A DNA stretch of 64,000 nucleotides from CAWFKW01 sp963816535. Its GTDB lineage: Bacteria; Bacteroidota; Ignavibacteria; Tepidaquicellales; OLB5. A program made the translations under genes and the position numbers. Position 1 is the stretch's first letter; every line of letters starts with the position of its first letter. The notes under the pieces were generated by a model that saw only the letters and a list, made by a program, of their open reading frames with translations, had not been told where the DNA came from and did not search any database. This document shows, piece after piece, positions 1 to 8,114 of the stretch. Location: positions 62,001 through 126,000 of the forward strand of contig CAWFKW010000007.1 of NCBI GenBank assembly GCA_963816535.1, in the 5' to 3' direction.

Positions 1-275
1 CTGTTAATATCTACGTTCTTCTTATGCAAGGCGCCAATAAGCTTTGAATAAGTAGTGTCGTTCTGCCTGGCTGCGGCGTTTATCCTCACCGTCCAGAGGT
101 TTCTGTATTCTCTTTTCTTCAGCTTGCGCCCTGAATAAGCGTGCTGCCCCGCTTTTTCAACGCTGTGTTTGGCTACGGTTATTACTTTGCTTCTTCTGCC
201 CCAGAAGCCTTTTGCTTTTTGCAGAATTTTCTTCCTGCGTTTTCTCGACGCAACTGCATTAACTGAACGTGGCAT
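1..275 (-). CDS. rplT: 50S ribosomal protein L20 (bL20), 3' end cut off by the window
   Basis: Large-subunit ribosomal protein that binds 23S rRNA early in assembly; in many bacteria it also represses its own operon. The visible part begins MPRSVNAVASRRKRRK and continues through the conserved RKLKKREYRNLWTVRINAA region, which is unmistakable for bL20. About 91 residues are present and roughly 25 C-terminal residues lie beyond the window edge. The start ATG ends the spacer after rpmI and is preceded by an AAAGGAGAC-like ribosome binding site. It is the last visible gene of thrS-infC-rpmI-rplT, the same order as in E. coli. Confidence 0.97.
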   Translation of the reverse strand, partial: MPRSVNAVASRKRRKKILQKAKGFWGRRSKVITVAKHSVEKAGQHAYSGRKLKKREYRNLWTVRINAAARQNDTTYSKLIGALHKKNVDIN

Positions 276-318
276 TTTACAATGTCTCCTTTATATATTA
301 AATTAATTTATTATCTTA

Positions 319-513
319 TTAAGCTAAAAGCATCCTCTTAACGCGCTTATGATCGGCTTTGGCAACCAGCGTTGAGCTCCTGAGATGTCTTTTTCTCTTT
401 GTCGTTTTCTTGGCTAAAATATGTTTCTTAAAAGAATGAGCTCTCTTAAATTTTCCCGTAGCGGTCTTCCTGAACGTTTTTGAAGCGCCGCGGTTGGTTT
501 TCATCTTTGGCAT
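319..513 (-). CDS. rpmI: 50S ribosomal protein L35 (bL35)
   Basis: A 64-residue, lysine/arginine-rich ribosomal protein, the usual length for bL35. The N-terminal MPKMKTNRGASKTFRKTATG and the internal KKTTKRKRHLR are family hallmarks. It sits between infC and rplT with short spacers (about 45 nt each), so it is almost certainly cotranscribed and translationally linked with them. No anomalies seen. Confidence 0.97.
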   Translation of the reverse strand: MPKMKTNRGASKTFRKTATGKFKRAHSFKKHILAKKTTKRKRHLRSSTLVAKADHKRVKRMLLA

Positions 514-560
514 TTATTTACCCTGTCAGATATTATTGATTATTAAATTAGATCTTCAAA

Positions 561-1175
561 TTATTGAGCGGGACTTTTCTCTTCGGCTTCGGACTGCTTC
601 TCGGCAGCCGGTTCGGCCGCATGAGACTTCCTTGCTTTCAGATACTGCTCCACTTTCTTCTTTTCCGGTATGAACATCACTGTCAGGTGCCTGCCCTCCA
701 TCTTCGGCTCCTGTTCTATCTTGCCTACTATCAGCAGCCTTTCTATCACGTCGTTAAGCAGCCTTTTCCCTATCTCCTGGTGAACCATCATCCTGCCTAT
801 AAATATGACCGTCGCCTTTACCTTGTGGCCCTCAAGCAGGAATTCCAGCAGGTGCTTGCACTTGAATTCGAGGTCATGCGTATCGGTATTCGGGTGGAAC
901 CTTATTTCTTTGACCTGAGAAGATGTTTTGTTTTTCTTCTGTTCTTTTTCCTTCTTCTGTTTTTCGTAATTAAATTTCCCGAAGTTCGCAATTTTGCAAA
1001 CCGGCGGCTTTGAATTCGGCGATACTTCAATAAGGTCTAATCCCGCCGCGTCAGCAAGCTTTAAAGCCTGCTGAACCGACATTACGCCCCTCTGGTCTCC
1101 GTGTTCATCAATTACCCTTACCTCGGGCGTTCTGATCTGTTCGTTGATCCTGGTTTTGTGCTTGTTCTCTCTAAT
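561..1175 (-). CDS. infC: Translation initiation factor IF-3, apparent ATT start codon
   Basis: IF-3 binds the 30S subunit and discriminates against non-standard start codons. The frame from the first ATG (at 1082) gives only 173 residues and lacks the conserved N-terminal strand. Reading upstream in the same frame adds 31 codons, including RINEQIRTPEVRVIDEHGD, which is the classical IF-3 N-terminus. No ATG, GTG or TTG precedes that stretch. An ATT codon followed by AGA GAG AAC lies 6 nt after AAAGGAG, so I place the start there (204 aa). An AUU start of infC is the known basis of IF-3 autoregulation in E. coli. The C-terminal tail (rich in E, A and K) is typical of this phylum. Gene identity is certain; the start rests on the Shine-Dalgarno and homology. 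Confidence 0.93.
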   Translation of the reverse strand: MRENKHKTRINEQIRTPEVRVIDEHGDQRGVMSVQQALKLADAAGLDLIEVSPNSKPPVCKIANFGKFNYEKQKKEKEQKKNKTSSQVKEIRFHPNTDTHDLEFKCKHLLEFLLEGHKVKATVIFIGRMMVHQEIGKRLLNDVIERLLIVGKIEQEPKMEGRHLTVMFIPEKKKVEQYLKARKSHAAEPAAEKQSEAEEKSPAQ

Positions 1176-1212
1176 AGAAAACTCCTTTAGATTAATTTTT
1201 AGTGTCTCGTAG

Positions 1213-1230
1213 TTCCCGCGAAAGCGGGAA
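1213..1230. repeat. Small palindrome (TTCCCGC/GCGGGAA) between thrS and infC
   Basis: Seven-base arms around a GAAA loop. It is one of several copies of a CCCGC-type palindrome in this window (others near 7110, 9581 and 56965). Its position inside an operon argues for a dispersed repeat rather than a terminator, and no T-run follows on either strand. Confidence 0.7.
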
Positions 1231-1236
1231 TCTTAA

Positions 1237-3204
1237 TTAGGTATATGTTTTGTTTTTTATCTCTTCTTTGAGCGAGTTAATAAAGCTTTCCAGCTGAAAC
1301 GCGCCAAGGTCGCCCCTTTTATGCGCTCTCAATGTAATGCTCCCGTTTTCCTTTTCTTTTTCGCCAAGTACTATCATGTACGGGACTTTCTTCAATTCCC
1401 AATCCCTTATCTTATATCCTACCTTTTCATTTCGCGTATCCAGCTCCACCCTGATTCCGTTTTCCTTTAAAGTCCTGAAAACAGAATCTGCATAATCCTT
1501 CTGGTTATCGGTAATAGGTATAACAGCTGCCTGAACAGGCGTTATCCAGACCGGGAAATCCCCCGCGTAATGTTCGATGAGAACTCCGACAAATCTTTCC
1601 ATCGAGCCGAAAGGCGCTCGGTGGATAACAACTGGCCTGTGCTTTTGGCTGTCTTCGCCGATATATGTCATATCAAACCGCTCGGGCATTACATAATCAA
1701 CCTGCACAGTGCCCAGCTGCCATTTGCGGCCAAGAGAATCTTTGACAATAAAATCTATTTTGGGGCCGTAGAAAGTAGCCTCTCCGATAGCAACAACACA
1801 ATCAAGCTTCATCCTGTCAGCTGCTTTAATAAGGTCATCCTGCGCCTGTTCCCAAAGCTCGTCTTTGCCGCCGTACTTATCTTTGTTTTCTTTATCCCTG
1901 AACGATAACCTTGCCTGTATATTATTCAATCCAAGGCTTGAAGATACATACTGAGTAAGATCTATCACATCGCAAATCTCGTCCAGAAGCTGGTCATCCC
2001 TGCAGAAAATATGCGAATCATCCTGAGTAAATCCTCTTACTCTCAGCAAACCGCTAAGCTCGCCCGATTGTTCGTATCTGTAAACGGTGCCGAACTCCGC
2101 CAGCTTTACAGGCAGTTCCCTGTAGCTGTGCGGTTTATGGTTATAAATTTCAAAATGATGCGGGCAGTTCATCGGTTTAAGAAGATATTGCTCCACTTTT
2201 CCGGTTTCATCCACAAAATCTATCGGCGGGTACTGCGAGTCTTTGTAATACGGGTAATGCCCCGACGTTTTATAAAGCTCAATGTTACCGATATGCGGAG
2301 TGTAAACCAGCTGGTACCCTCTTCTAATCTGCTCTTCTTTCAGAAAATTTTCCAGCTGCTGCCTTATGATAGCGCCTTTAGGAAGCCATATAGGCAGTCC
2401 GCCGCCGACTTTAGGGTCGATCATAAACAGCTCAAGCTCAGCGCCTATTTTCCTGTGGTCGCGTTTCTTGGCTTCTTCCAGGATATGAAGATAATCATCA
2501 AGCTCTTTTTTCTTCGGGAATGAAATTCCGTAAATCCGCTGCAGCTGTTTGCGGTTTGAATCTCCGCGCCAATACGAACCCGACACGCTTAGAAGCTTAA
2601 CGTTCTTAAGCTTCGCGGTTGTGGGCATATGAGGCCCCCGGCACAGGTCGGTGAAACCGCCCTGCTGATACAATGAAACAACCGCCTCATCTTTAGCTAT
2701 GTCTTCGAGAATTTCTACTTTGTACGGGTCCTTTCTTTCATTCTCAAAATACTTAATGGCTTCTTCCCTTTTTAACTCTTTACGGACGGTTTTGAGGTCG
2801 CGTTTAGCGATCTCTATCATCTTGTCTTCTATCTTCTTGAGATCTTCCTCCGTAAACCTGTGTTCTGAATCGACATCGTAATAGAACCCGTTTTCAATAG
2901 CCGGCCCAACGCCGAACCGGGCGCCCGGGTACAGCTCTTCAATAGCCTGCGCCATGATATGGCTGGTAGTGTGCCAGTAAACTTTCTTGCCTTCGTCATC
3001 GTTGAATTTGAAGAACTTCACCTTAGCATCGCCATTTATTGGCTTCGCGAGGTCAACAAGCTTGCTGTTCACTTCTGCAACGATGGCGTCTTCAGCAAGA
3101 CCCTTGCTTATTGACTCGGCTATCTGGAGCGAAGTAGTCCCTTTAGGAAACTCTTTTAAGCTTCCGTCGGGAAAAGTTATTTTTATTTGTCCGTTATCCG
3201 CCAA
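1237..3204 (-). CDS. thrS: Threonine--tRNA ligase
   Basis: Class II aminoacyl-tRNA synthetase that charges tRNA-Thr. The order is a TGS domain (about residues 5-65), the editing domain with HTTSH (H78, H82) and CRGPH (C188, H192), the catalytic core with MNCPHH zinc-ligand region and the RVRGFTQDDSHIF motif 2, and a C-terminal anticodon-binding domain (about 545-645). At 655 aa it has normal length. It heads the translation operon, but only 2 nt separate its start from the stop of the secreted-protein gene upstream, so it may be read from that gene's transcript. No frameshift or missing motif seen. Confidence 0.98.
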   Translation of the reverse strand: MADNGQIKITFPDGSLKEFPKGTTSLQIAESISKGLAEDAIVAEVNSKLVDLAKPINGDAKVKFFKFNDDEGKKVYWHTTSHIMAQAIEELYPGARFGVGPAIENGFYYDVDSEHRFTEEDLKKIEDKMIEIAKRDLKTVRKELKREEAIKYFENERKDPYKVEILEDIAKDEAVVSLYQQGGFTDLCRGPHMPTTAKLKNVKLLSVSGSYWRGDSNRKQLQRIYGISFPKKKELDDYLHILEEAKKRDHRKIGAELELFMIDPKVGGGLPIWLPKGAIIRQQLENFLKEEQIRRGYQLVYTPHIGNIELYKTSGHYPYYKDSQYPPIDFVDETGKVEQYLLKPMNCPHHFEIYNHKPHSYRELPVKLAEFGTVYRYEQSGELSGLLRVRGFTQDDSHIFCRDDQLLDEICDVIDLTQYVSSSLGLNNIQARLSFRDKENKDKYGGKDELWEQAQDDLIKAADRMKLDCVVAIGEATFYGPKIDFIVKDSLGRKWQLGTVQVDYVMPERFDMTYIGEDSQKHRPVVIHRAPFGSMERFVGVLIEHYAGDFPVWITPVQAAVIPITDNQKDYADSVFRTLKENGIRVELDTRNEKVGYKIRDWELKKVPYMIVLGEKEKENGSITLRAHKRGDLGAFQLESFINSLKEEIKNKTYT

Positions 3205-3206
3205 TT

Positions 3207-4382
3207 TTACTTTATCTGGTAATATCTTCTTATTGCGTCAATTTCTTTCTGTATTATACCGCGGTTAACCGATGATGAAATATAGTCGTCAAATAAATAT
3301 TGGTTATCGAGATCAAAATCATTATCTCTTAAATTAGATTCGAAATACGAGAGAGCTTCGCGTTCGCTGGAGTTCATCATATCATTCGTTGTCTCGAGGC
3401 TGTCGGAAATAACCCTTACGTACGCCTTAAGAAAATTCATCAGATTCGTATACTGCCTTGATACCTGGTCGTTCAGGTATACGTCCGATTTCAGGCCAAC
3501 AACAAGATCATTGCTGATAACATCCTGGGCTTTTTCCAGGTAACCTGGTTCCCTGTCGGGCGGAATAAGCGTCTGCGAAGTTATGTCGTTAAACACGCCT
3601 TTTATTTTCTGGTAATATGGCTGCGCCTGAACAATTTTTACATCCGTAAATTTCGTAAAAGTTACATTGACAGCGTCCTTTAATTTACCTGATGTCGATT
3701 CAAGCGGCCTTTTGCCCTGGACCAATATATTTGTGCCAACGGCTTTCTTGGGATCCTGGGGTATTGCATATGTAACCTCCAGCGGGTTTCCGAGATAGAA
3801 TACTTCCGGCCTTGTTTTCATATTCTGCTGAAGCACATCGGCGCTTGTTATCATCGAATTATTCGGCCTGTTAATATCGGTGCTGGTAGACAAATATTTA
3901 TATGCCTGTTCCATCGGTCCGTCCAGCGTTGAGCTGACGTAGCAAAAACTTGTGCTAAGCTGGCTGAGCGCGGTAACATCTGCAGGATTAACATTCGAGT
4001 ATCCCTCTATCTTCATGTAGAACGAACCTGTATTATTAGGCAGCGTAAACGAAGCGGGAAGTATCATTGAGCCGTTTCTTCTTACTGTCATGCTCACCTG
4101 AGAAATATCATCATATGATTTCAGCGAATTGACCATGAAATCGTCTTTGTTCAAGAACTTTATTACTTTTTCATTGCCAAGTATAACGGTGATAACAACC
4201 ACAAAATTGTTATTATCTTTAAAATCTTCGTCATTGGTAGAGAGCAACATATCGTTTATTGTGATCGTATACGGATCGTACTGATTAATAATATCTTTCT
4301 GTGAATAAACCTGCGCCTTTAATACTGACGGCAGCATAAACAAAGCAAGAAGAACTAAAAATACGAATTTTCTATTTTTCAT
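3207..4382 (-). CDS. Secreted protein of unknown function
   Basis: 391 residues with a clear Sec signal peptide (MKNRKFVFLVLLALFMLPSVLKAQ, cleavage after KA-Q). The mature part has no repeats or motifs that I recognise; it is mixed in character, with a C-terminal half that looks helical and ends in EIDAIRRYYQIK. No lipobox and no T9SS sorting domain. The gene stops 2 nt before thrS, an odd partner for a housekeeping synthetase. Periplasmic or outer-membrane-associated location is inferred from the signal peptide only. Confidence 0.85.
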   Translation of the reverse strand: MKNRKFVFLVLLALFMLPSVLKAQVYSQKDIINQYDPYTITINDMLLSTNDEDFKDNNNFVVVITVILGNEKVIKFLNKDDFMVNSLKSYDDISQVSMTVRRNGSMILPASFTLPNNTGSFYMKIEGYSNVNPADVTALSQLSTSFCYVSSTLDGPMEQAYKYLSTSTDINRPNNSMITSADVLQQNMKTRPEVFYLGNPLEVTYAIPQDPKKAVGTNILVQGKRPLESTSGKLKDAVNVTFTKFTDVKIVQAQPYYQKIKGVFNDITSQTLIPPDREPGYLEKAQDVISNDLVVGLKSDVYLNDQVSRQYTNLMNFLKAYVRVISDSLETTNDMMNSSEREALSYFESNLRDNDFDLDNQYLFDDYISSSVNRGIIQKEIDAIRRYYQIK

Positions 4383-4507
4383 TTTTTGTCTTTTTAAAAT
4401 TAATGTTTCTCTTTGTTAAATAAGTCTCCTGCGACAAAACTCTGCCGCCTGCCTGCTGCTGACAGCGGAAACTTCTTAATTTATTCTGATCTAATTGGCC
4501 AATTTCG

Positions 4508-4581
4508 TGGGCGATATGGGACTCGAACCTATGACCTCCACGATGTCAACGTGGCGCTCTAACCAACTGAGCTAACCGCCC
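4508..4581 (-). tRNA. tRNA-Val (GAC)
   Basis: Minus-strand cloverleaf: acceptor arm GGGCGGT pairs with ATCGCCC (one G-U), D arm TAGCTCAGTTGGTTAGA, anticodon stem CCACG/CGTGG with loop TTGACAT (anticodon GAC), T arm with GGTTCGAGTCC. Discriminator base A; CCA is not encoded. Confidence 0.95.
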
Positions 4582-4584
4582 CGC

Positions 4585-4999
4585 AAATCAAATATCACGA
4601 TATATATTCTGAGAAATTTTAGCCTGAAATGAAATAGGGAATCAACAGCTGCGCTGTTAATTTTCTTGAGTTTACTATTTAATTTCCTGACTTTGAAATA
4701 TAGGTACGGATTTCAATCCGGAACTTAAATTAGCAGCCAGGGGAGCTAAAATGTTCTTAGAACTGCAATTTAGCAATAAATTGACTATGTTTCAAGGAAA
4801 GAAGCCGGCAGCGTAAGTAAAAGATGAAATTATATCAAAAATTCAAAATTGGTTGAAATTAGCTCAAAAATGGGTTATCGGCTAAAGCCTTTAAAACGCC
4901 ATCTAAAAATGCAAAATAAAGCTAAATTCTATTTTTCATTGCCACGACCTTTAGGTCGTGGAAAAACAATCTGCACTGGACCGGCTTTAGCCGATAACA
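4585..4999. repeat. REP-type palindromes upstream of the transposase remnant
   Basis: This gene-free stretch holds a perfect 16-bp inverted repeat, GTTATCGGCTAAAGCC (4874-4889) and its complement (4983-4998), about 93 bp apart. Between them is the hairpin CCACGACC-TTTA-GGTCGTGG (4942-4961). Words from both (GGCTAAAGCC, CGACC/GGTCG) recur on the other side of the transposase gene. This is the arrangement expected of REP elements around a REP-associated tyrosine transposase. The remaining 250 nt is AT-rich with nothing recognised. Confidence 0.8.
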
Positions 5000-5439
5000 T
5001 CATGAAGTGGATGTGAGTCTTTCAAAACCATATTTTTTCACAAAGAGATCAAACTCTTCTGCAAATGATTTTGTCCTGTGATGCTCCTCCTGATTTGCTA
5101 TATATTTTCTAACAGTATCTAATTGCGATTCGCTCACCGAAACTGCAATAAATTCATCCTGCCACTCAAACTTACATTTTATCAAATCATTTTCATTAAC
5201 CCAATGCGATGATTCCCCTTTTATCAAATTCAAGACCTTTGAAATACTCTGATCCCCTTTTAGCGAAACAATAAGATGAACATGATCAGGTACACAATTA
5301 ATAGCGTCTATGTATATTGATTTTTCTTCTGCATTCTTTTTTATATGACTAAGCAGGGCTGGTTTGATTGAAGAAGCTATAACTTCTCTCGGTTTTTTGT
5401 AGACCAAATTAAATGAATCCAAACTTTTACAAACGGCAT
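5000..5439 (-). pseudogene. REP-associated/IS200-like tyrosine transposase (Y1_Tnp), single-base frameshift
   Basis: The family makes single-strand DNA cuts with an HUH motif and one tyrosine. The longer frame (from a TTG at 5422) contains DHVHLIVSL (HUH) and a YIANQEEHH segment with the likely catalytic tyrosine, but its N-terminus is not family-like. In the neighbouring frame an ATG at 5439 gives MPFVKVWIHLIWSTKNREKL and then a stop; that is the standard N-terminus of this family. Adding one base near 5378-5383 (TTATAGCT to TTAATAGCT on the coding strand) would join both parts into about 146 residues. So the gene is broken by a 1-nt deletion, or the assembly has an error here. It is flanked by palindromes on both sides. 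Confidence 0.85.
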
Positions 5440-5452
5440 AATCCTGAATGTC

Positions 5453-5745
5453 TGTTAAGGGCTAAAGCCCTTTGGTTTTTTAATTCTTTACCCACGACCT
5501 AAAGGTCGTGGCAATTAATGATGTAAAAAAATAAATCATTTAATGTTAAGTAATCTTGCTATTTAAATAAAAACAATCTACAGGTTTTTGGTCCCTGCTC
5601 CTGTTTAAATTGCTACAGCCTAAGGTCAAGCGAGAATAAATGGTACACTACTGGCTATCTGCCTTCACTTTGTCTTAAATTGCTACGACCATTAGGTCGT
5701 GGATAAACAACCTCCAATAGACCGGCTTTTGCCGTTAACAATTAA
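5453..5745. repeat. REP-type palindromes downstream of (5' to) the transposase
   Basis: Contains AAGGGCT-AA-AGCCCTT (5457-5472), CCACGACC-TAAA-GGTCGTGG (5492-5511), and a partial third copy (CGACC-ATTA-GGTCG at about 5686-5700, followed by ACCGGCTTTTGCCG). These share words with the cluster at 4874-4998. The intervening sequence shows no reading frame worth calling. Confidence 0.75.
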
Positions 5746-5759
5746 TAGAAATTTCCTCA

Positions 5760-7055
5760 TTATTTTATTCCCACGCTTTTAAATATATAATTCACATTTT
5801 TCATTGCGGATTTCGGGTCGAAAATTGCTTCAATATCTGATTTTTTTATCTTCGCGCTTATTAATTTATCATTGAGCAAAAGCGTCTTAAAATCCTTGCC
5901 CGTGTTCCATGATTCCATCGCATGAGTCTGGACCAGCTTATAAGCATCCTCTCTTCTTAATCCCAGTTCAACTAGCTTCAAAAGCGTCCTTTGGGAATAG
6001 ATCAGTCCGTGAATAAGATCCAGATTTCTTTGAATATTCTTCTTGTTAACCACCAATCCATCCAGAGTCTCAATCATCTTAACAAGCATATAGTATAATA
6101 ACATCGTACTATCCGGAACAATCATCCGCTCAACGGACGAATGGGATATATCTCTTTCATGCCACAGATTTATATCTTCCATCGCAGCCAGCGCGTTACC
6201 GCGGAGTACTCTTGCAAGTCCGGCTATCCTTTCGCTTATTATCGGATTCTTCTTGTGCGGCATTGCTGATGAGCCTTTTTGCCCCTTGCTAAACGGCTCC
6301 TGAAGCTCAAGAGTTTCAGTCTTCTGCAGGTGGCGGATCTCAGTCGCAAATTTTTCTAATGAGCTTGCAATAATAGCCAACGTGGACATATACTCAGCGT
6401 GCCTGTCTCTTTGAAGTATTTGGGTAGATACCTTTGCCGGCTCAATGCCTAACTTTTTGCAGACGTATCTTTCAACAAACGGATTCAAATGCTCATATGT
6501 GCCAACAGCGCCTGAAATTTTGCCAACCGATATAATTTTTATCGCCGCCTTTAATCTTTCAACGTTTCTTTTTGTTTCTTCATACCAAAGCGCAAATTTC
6601 AAGCCAAGCGTAATCGCTTCAGCATGCACTCCGTGGGTTCTGCCGACCATCTGCAGATATTTATATTTTTTTGCTTTGCGCGCAAGCAGTTTTTGAAGCT
6701 CAAGAAGTTTCTTTAATATCAGCTCCCCCGCTTCCTTCATCTGCACCGATAGCGCAGTATCCAGAACATCAGAGCTAGTCATACCATAATGAATGAACCT
6801 TGATTCCGGCCCGACATACTCGCTTACGCTGGTCAGGAACGCTATTACATCATGTTTCACAACATTCTCGATCTCGTTGACCCGCTTAATGTTAAAGTTA
6901 GCCTTCTTTTTTATGACGCCAAGTGAGCGCGCAGGAACAATACCGAGCTTTGAATTTGCTTCAGTTGCAAGTATTTCTATTTTCAGCCAGATAGAATATT
7001 TATTCTGGTCCGTCCATACCTTGCCGATTTCAGGTAATGTATATCTTTCTATCAT
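5760..7055 (-). CDS. purB: Adenylosuccinate lyase
   Basis: Purine biosynthesis: cleaves fumarate from SAICAR and from adenylosuccinate. The 431 residues match the short purB form. Key segments are MTSSDVLDTA, the histidine loop VGRTHGVHAE, and the signature KGQKGSSAMPHKKNPIISERI with the catalytic serine loop. The C-terminal domain is complete. It is a stand-alone gene; neighbours on both sides are repeats. The start ATG begins the conserved MIERYTLPEIGKVW sequence. Confidence 0.97.
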   Translation of the reverse strand: MIERYTLPEIGKVWTDQNKYSIWLKIEILATEANSKLGIVPARSLGVIKKKANFNIKRVNEIENVVKHDVIAFLTSVSEYVGPESRFIHYGMTSSDVLDTALSVQMKEAGELILKKLLELQKLLARKAKKYKYLQMVGRTHGVHAEAITLGLKFALWYEETKRNVERLKAAIKIISVGKISGAVGTYEHLNPFVERYVCKKLGIEPAKVSTQILQRDRHAEYMSTLAIIASSLEKFATEIRHLQKTETLELQEPFSKGQKGSSAMPHKKNPIISERIAGLARVLRGNALAAMEDINLWHERDISHSSVERMIVPDSTMLLYYMLVKMIETLDGLVVNKKNIQRNLDLIHGLIYSQRTLLKLVELGLRREDAYKLVQTHAMESWNTGKDFKTLLLNDKLISAKIKKSDIEAIFDPKSAMKNVNYIFKSVGIK

Positions 7056-7366
7056 AGTACTACAAATTTAATAAAAATCAGCGAGATAATTGAGGTATTT
7101 AAAAAGTTTATCCCCGTGAAAGCGGGGATCTTGTGGAGAATCATGTAAGCAAGTCTTCTCTATACGTGTGTCAGATCTGGAGTCTGACACCGCAAAAATT
7201 GTTGGTGATAAAACCAGCAATGCCTATTTATTAAATTATTTTTCTCCCCTCTCCTTCAGGAGAGGGGCTGGGGTGAGGTAAAAATCAAAAGACCCCGATA
7301 AAATCGGGGCCTTCGTGGTGTTAAACAAAAACCGGGCTCTATTCCAGCCAAAGGGAGTTATGGAGG
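7056..7366. repeat. Intergenic space with several palindromes
   Basis: Holds, in order: a CCCCG/CGGGG palindrome (about 7111-7130), GTGTCAGA/TCTGACAC with a 7-nt loop (7168-7190), a CCCCTCTCC/GGAGAGGGG dispersed element (about 7243-7278), and the terminator described separately. No gene recognised. Confidence 0.7.
7283..7312 (-). terminator. Probable rho-independent terminator of the 7367-7879 gene
   Basis: On the minus strand CCCCGAT-TTT-ATCGGGG (7293-7309) is followed by TCTTTTGATTTTT. It lies about 60 nt after the stop codon of the small secreted-protein gene. The T-run is interrupted, so strength is uncertain. Confidence 0.65.
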
Positions 7367-7879
7367 TTAGTTGCCGGCTTTTCCAAAATCAAGCGGATAA
7401 AACTCTTCTTCCTGCTGCTCAAAACTCATATCTTCATTTATCTTGAAACCTGTGAAATACCAGTTGTCGTCATCGCGGTGAGTTATGTAGCATTCGCCGT
7501 TCTGAACAAGGAACGCCACTTCAAGAGGTATTTCATAATACTTATAATTTCTTTTTTCCACAACCTGGTAAGTTTCATCCGCGATACTTTTGAGAACGTA
7601 AACATCAACTGTGTGGGGCGGAGTAACGTCTTTCTCGATAACCGATAGCGCTATATCGGTGGTCCCGTCGTTTGAAAAATCGCCGTATGCATAAGCGCAG
7701 ACTTTGATGTTCCAGGGCAGCTGGTAACTCATTTCATCAAGCTGCTGGTCGGTGAATGTCTGGGATAGCATACCCATGAACTCCTCAAAGTCCATTTGTT
7801 CCTGGCTGTGCGATTTTGCAGTGAAAAATAACAAAAATATGAGGGCTGAGATGACTGTGGACAGATATTTTGCTTTCAT
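7367..7879 (-). CDS. Small secreted protein of unknown function
   Basis: 170 residues. The N-terminus MKAKYLSTVISALIFLLFFTAKSHSQ is a Sec signal peptide with cleavage near SHSQ-E. The mature domain contains VCAYAYGDFSNDGTTDIALS, which resembles a single FG-GAP/VCBS-like unit (D-x-S-N-D-G-x-x-D), followed by a mixed strand region. It lies 44 nt downstream of tRNA-Ser and ends in its own terminator. Function unknown. Confidence 0.82.
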   Translation of the reverse strand: MKAKYLSTVISALIFLLFFTAKSHSQEQMDFEEFMGMLSQTFTDQQLDEMSYQLPWNIKVCAYAYGDFSNDGTTDIALSVIEKDVTPPHTVDVYVLKSIADETYQVVEKRNYKYYEIPLEVAFLVQNGECYITHRDDDNWYFTGFKINEDMSFEQQEEEFYPLDFGKAGN

Positions 7880-7923
7880 ATCGTTAGTAGTTATGATTTA
7901 ACTGATCTTTTTAGCTTTTCCAG

Positions 7924-8010
7924 CGGAGAGGGTGGGATTCGAACCCACGTTAGCGTTACCGCTAAAACGGTTTTCGAGACCGTCCGATTCAACCACTCTC
8001 GCACCTCTCC
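7924..8010 (-). tRNA. tRNA-Ser (CGA)
   Basis: Minus-strand cloverleaf with a long variable arm: acceptor GGAGAGG/CCTCTCC, anticodon stem ACGGT/ACCGT with loop CTCGAAA (anticodon CGA), variable stem TTAGCG/CGCTAA, T arm GTGGG-TTCGAAT-CCCAC, discriminator G. CCA is not encoded. Confidence 0.95.
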
Positions 8011-8114
8011 GGGATCAGTTCCATCTGGACAATCCCCGAGAGAATTGCCCAAAGATAACTACTTTATTTTATTATGTCAAGCAAAATTTGCTTAAAGCTA
8101 TGCTTTAAAAGAAC

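Noticed and set aside
5000..5422. Intact transposase starting at TTG (5422)
   Set aside because: Its first 14 residues do not fit the family, while the neighbouring frame contains the expected N-terminus. Called a frameshifted pseudogene instead.
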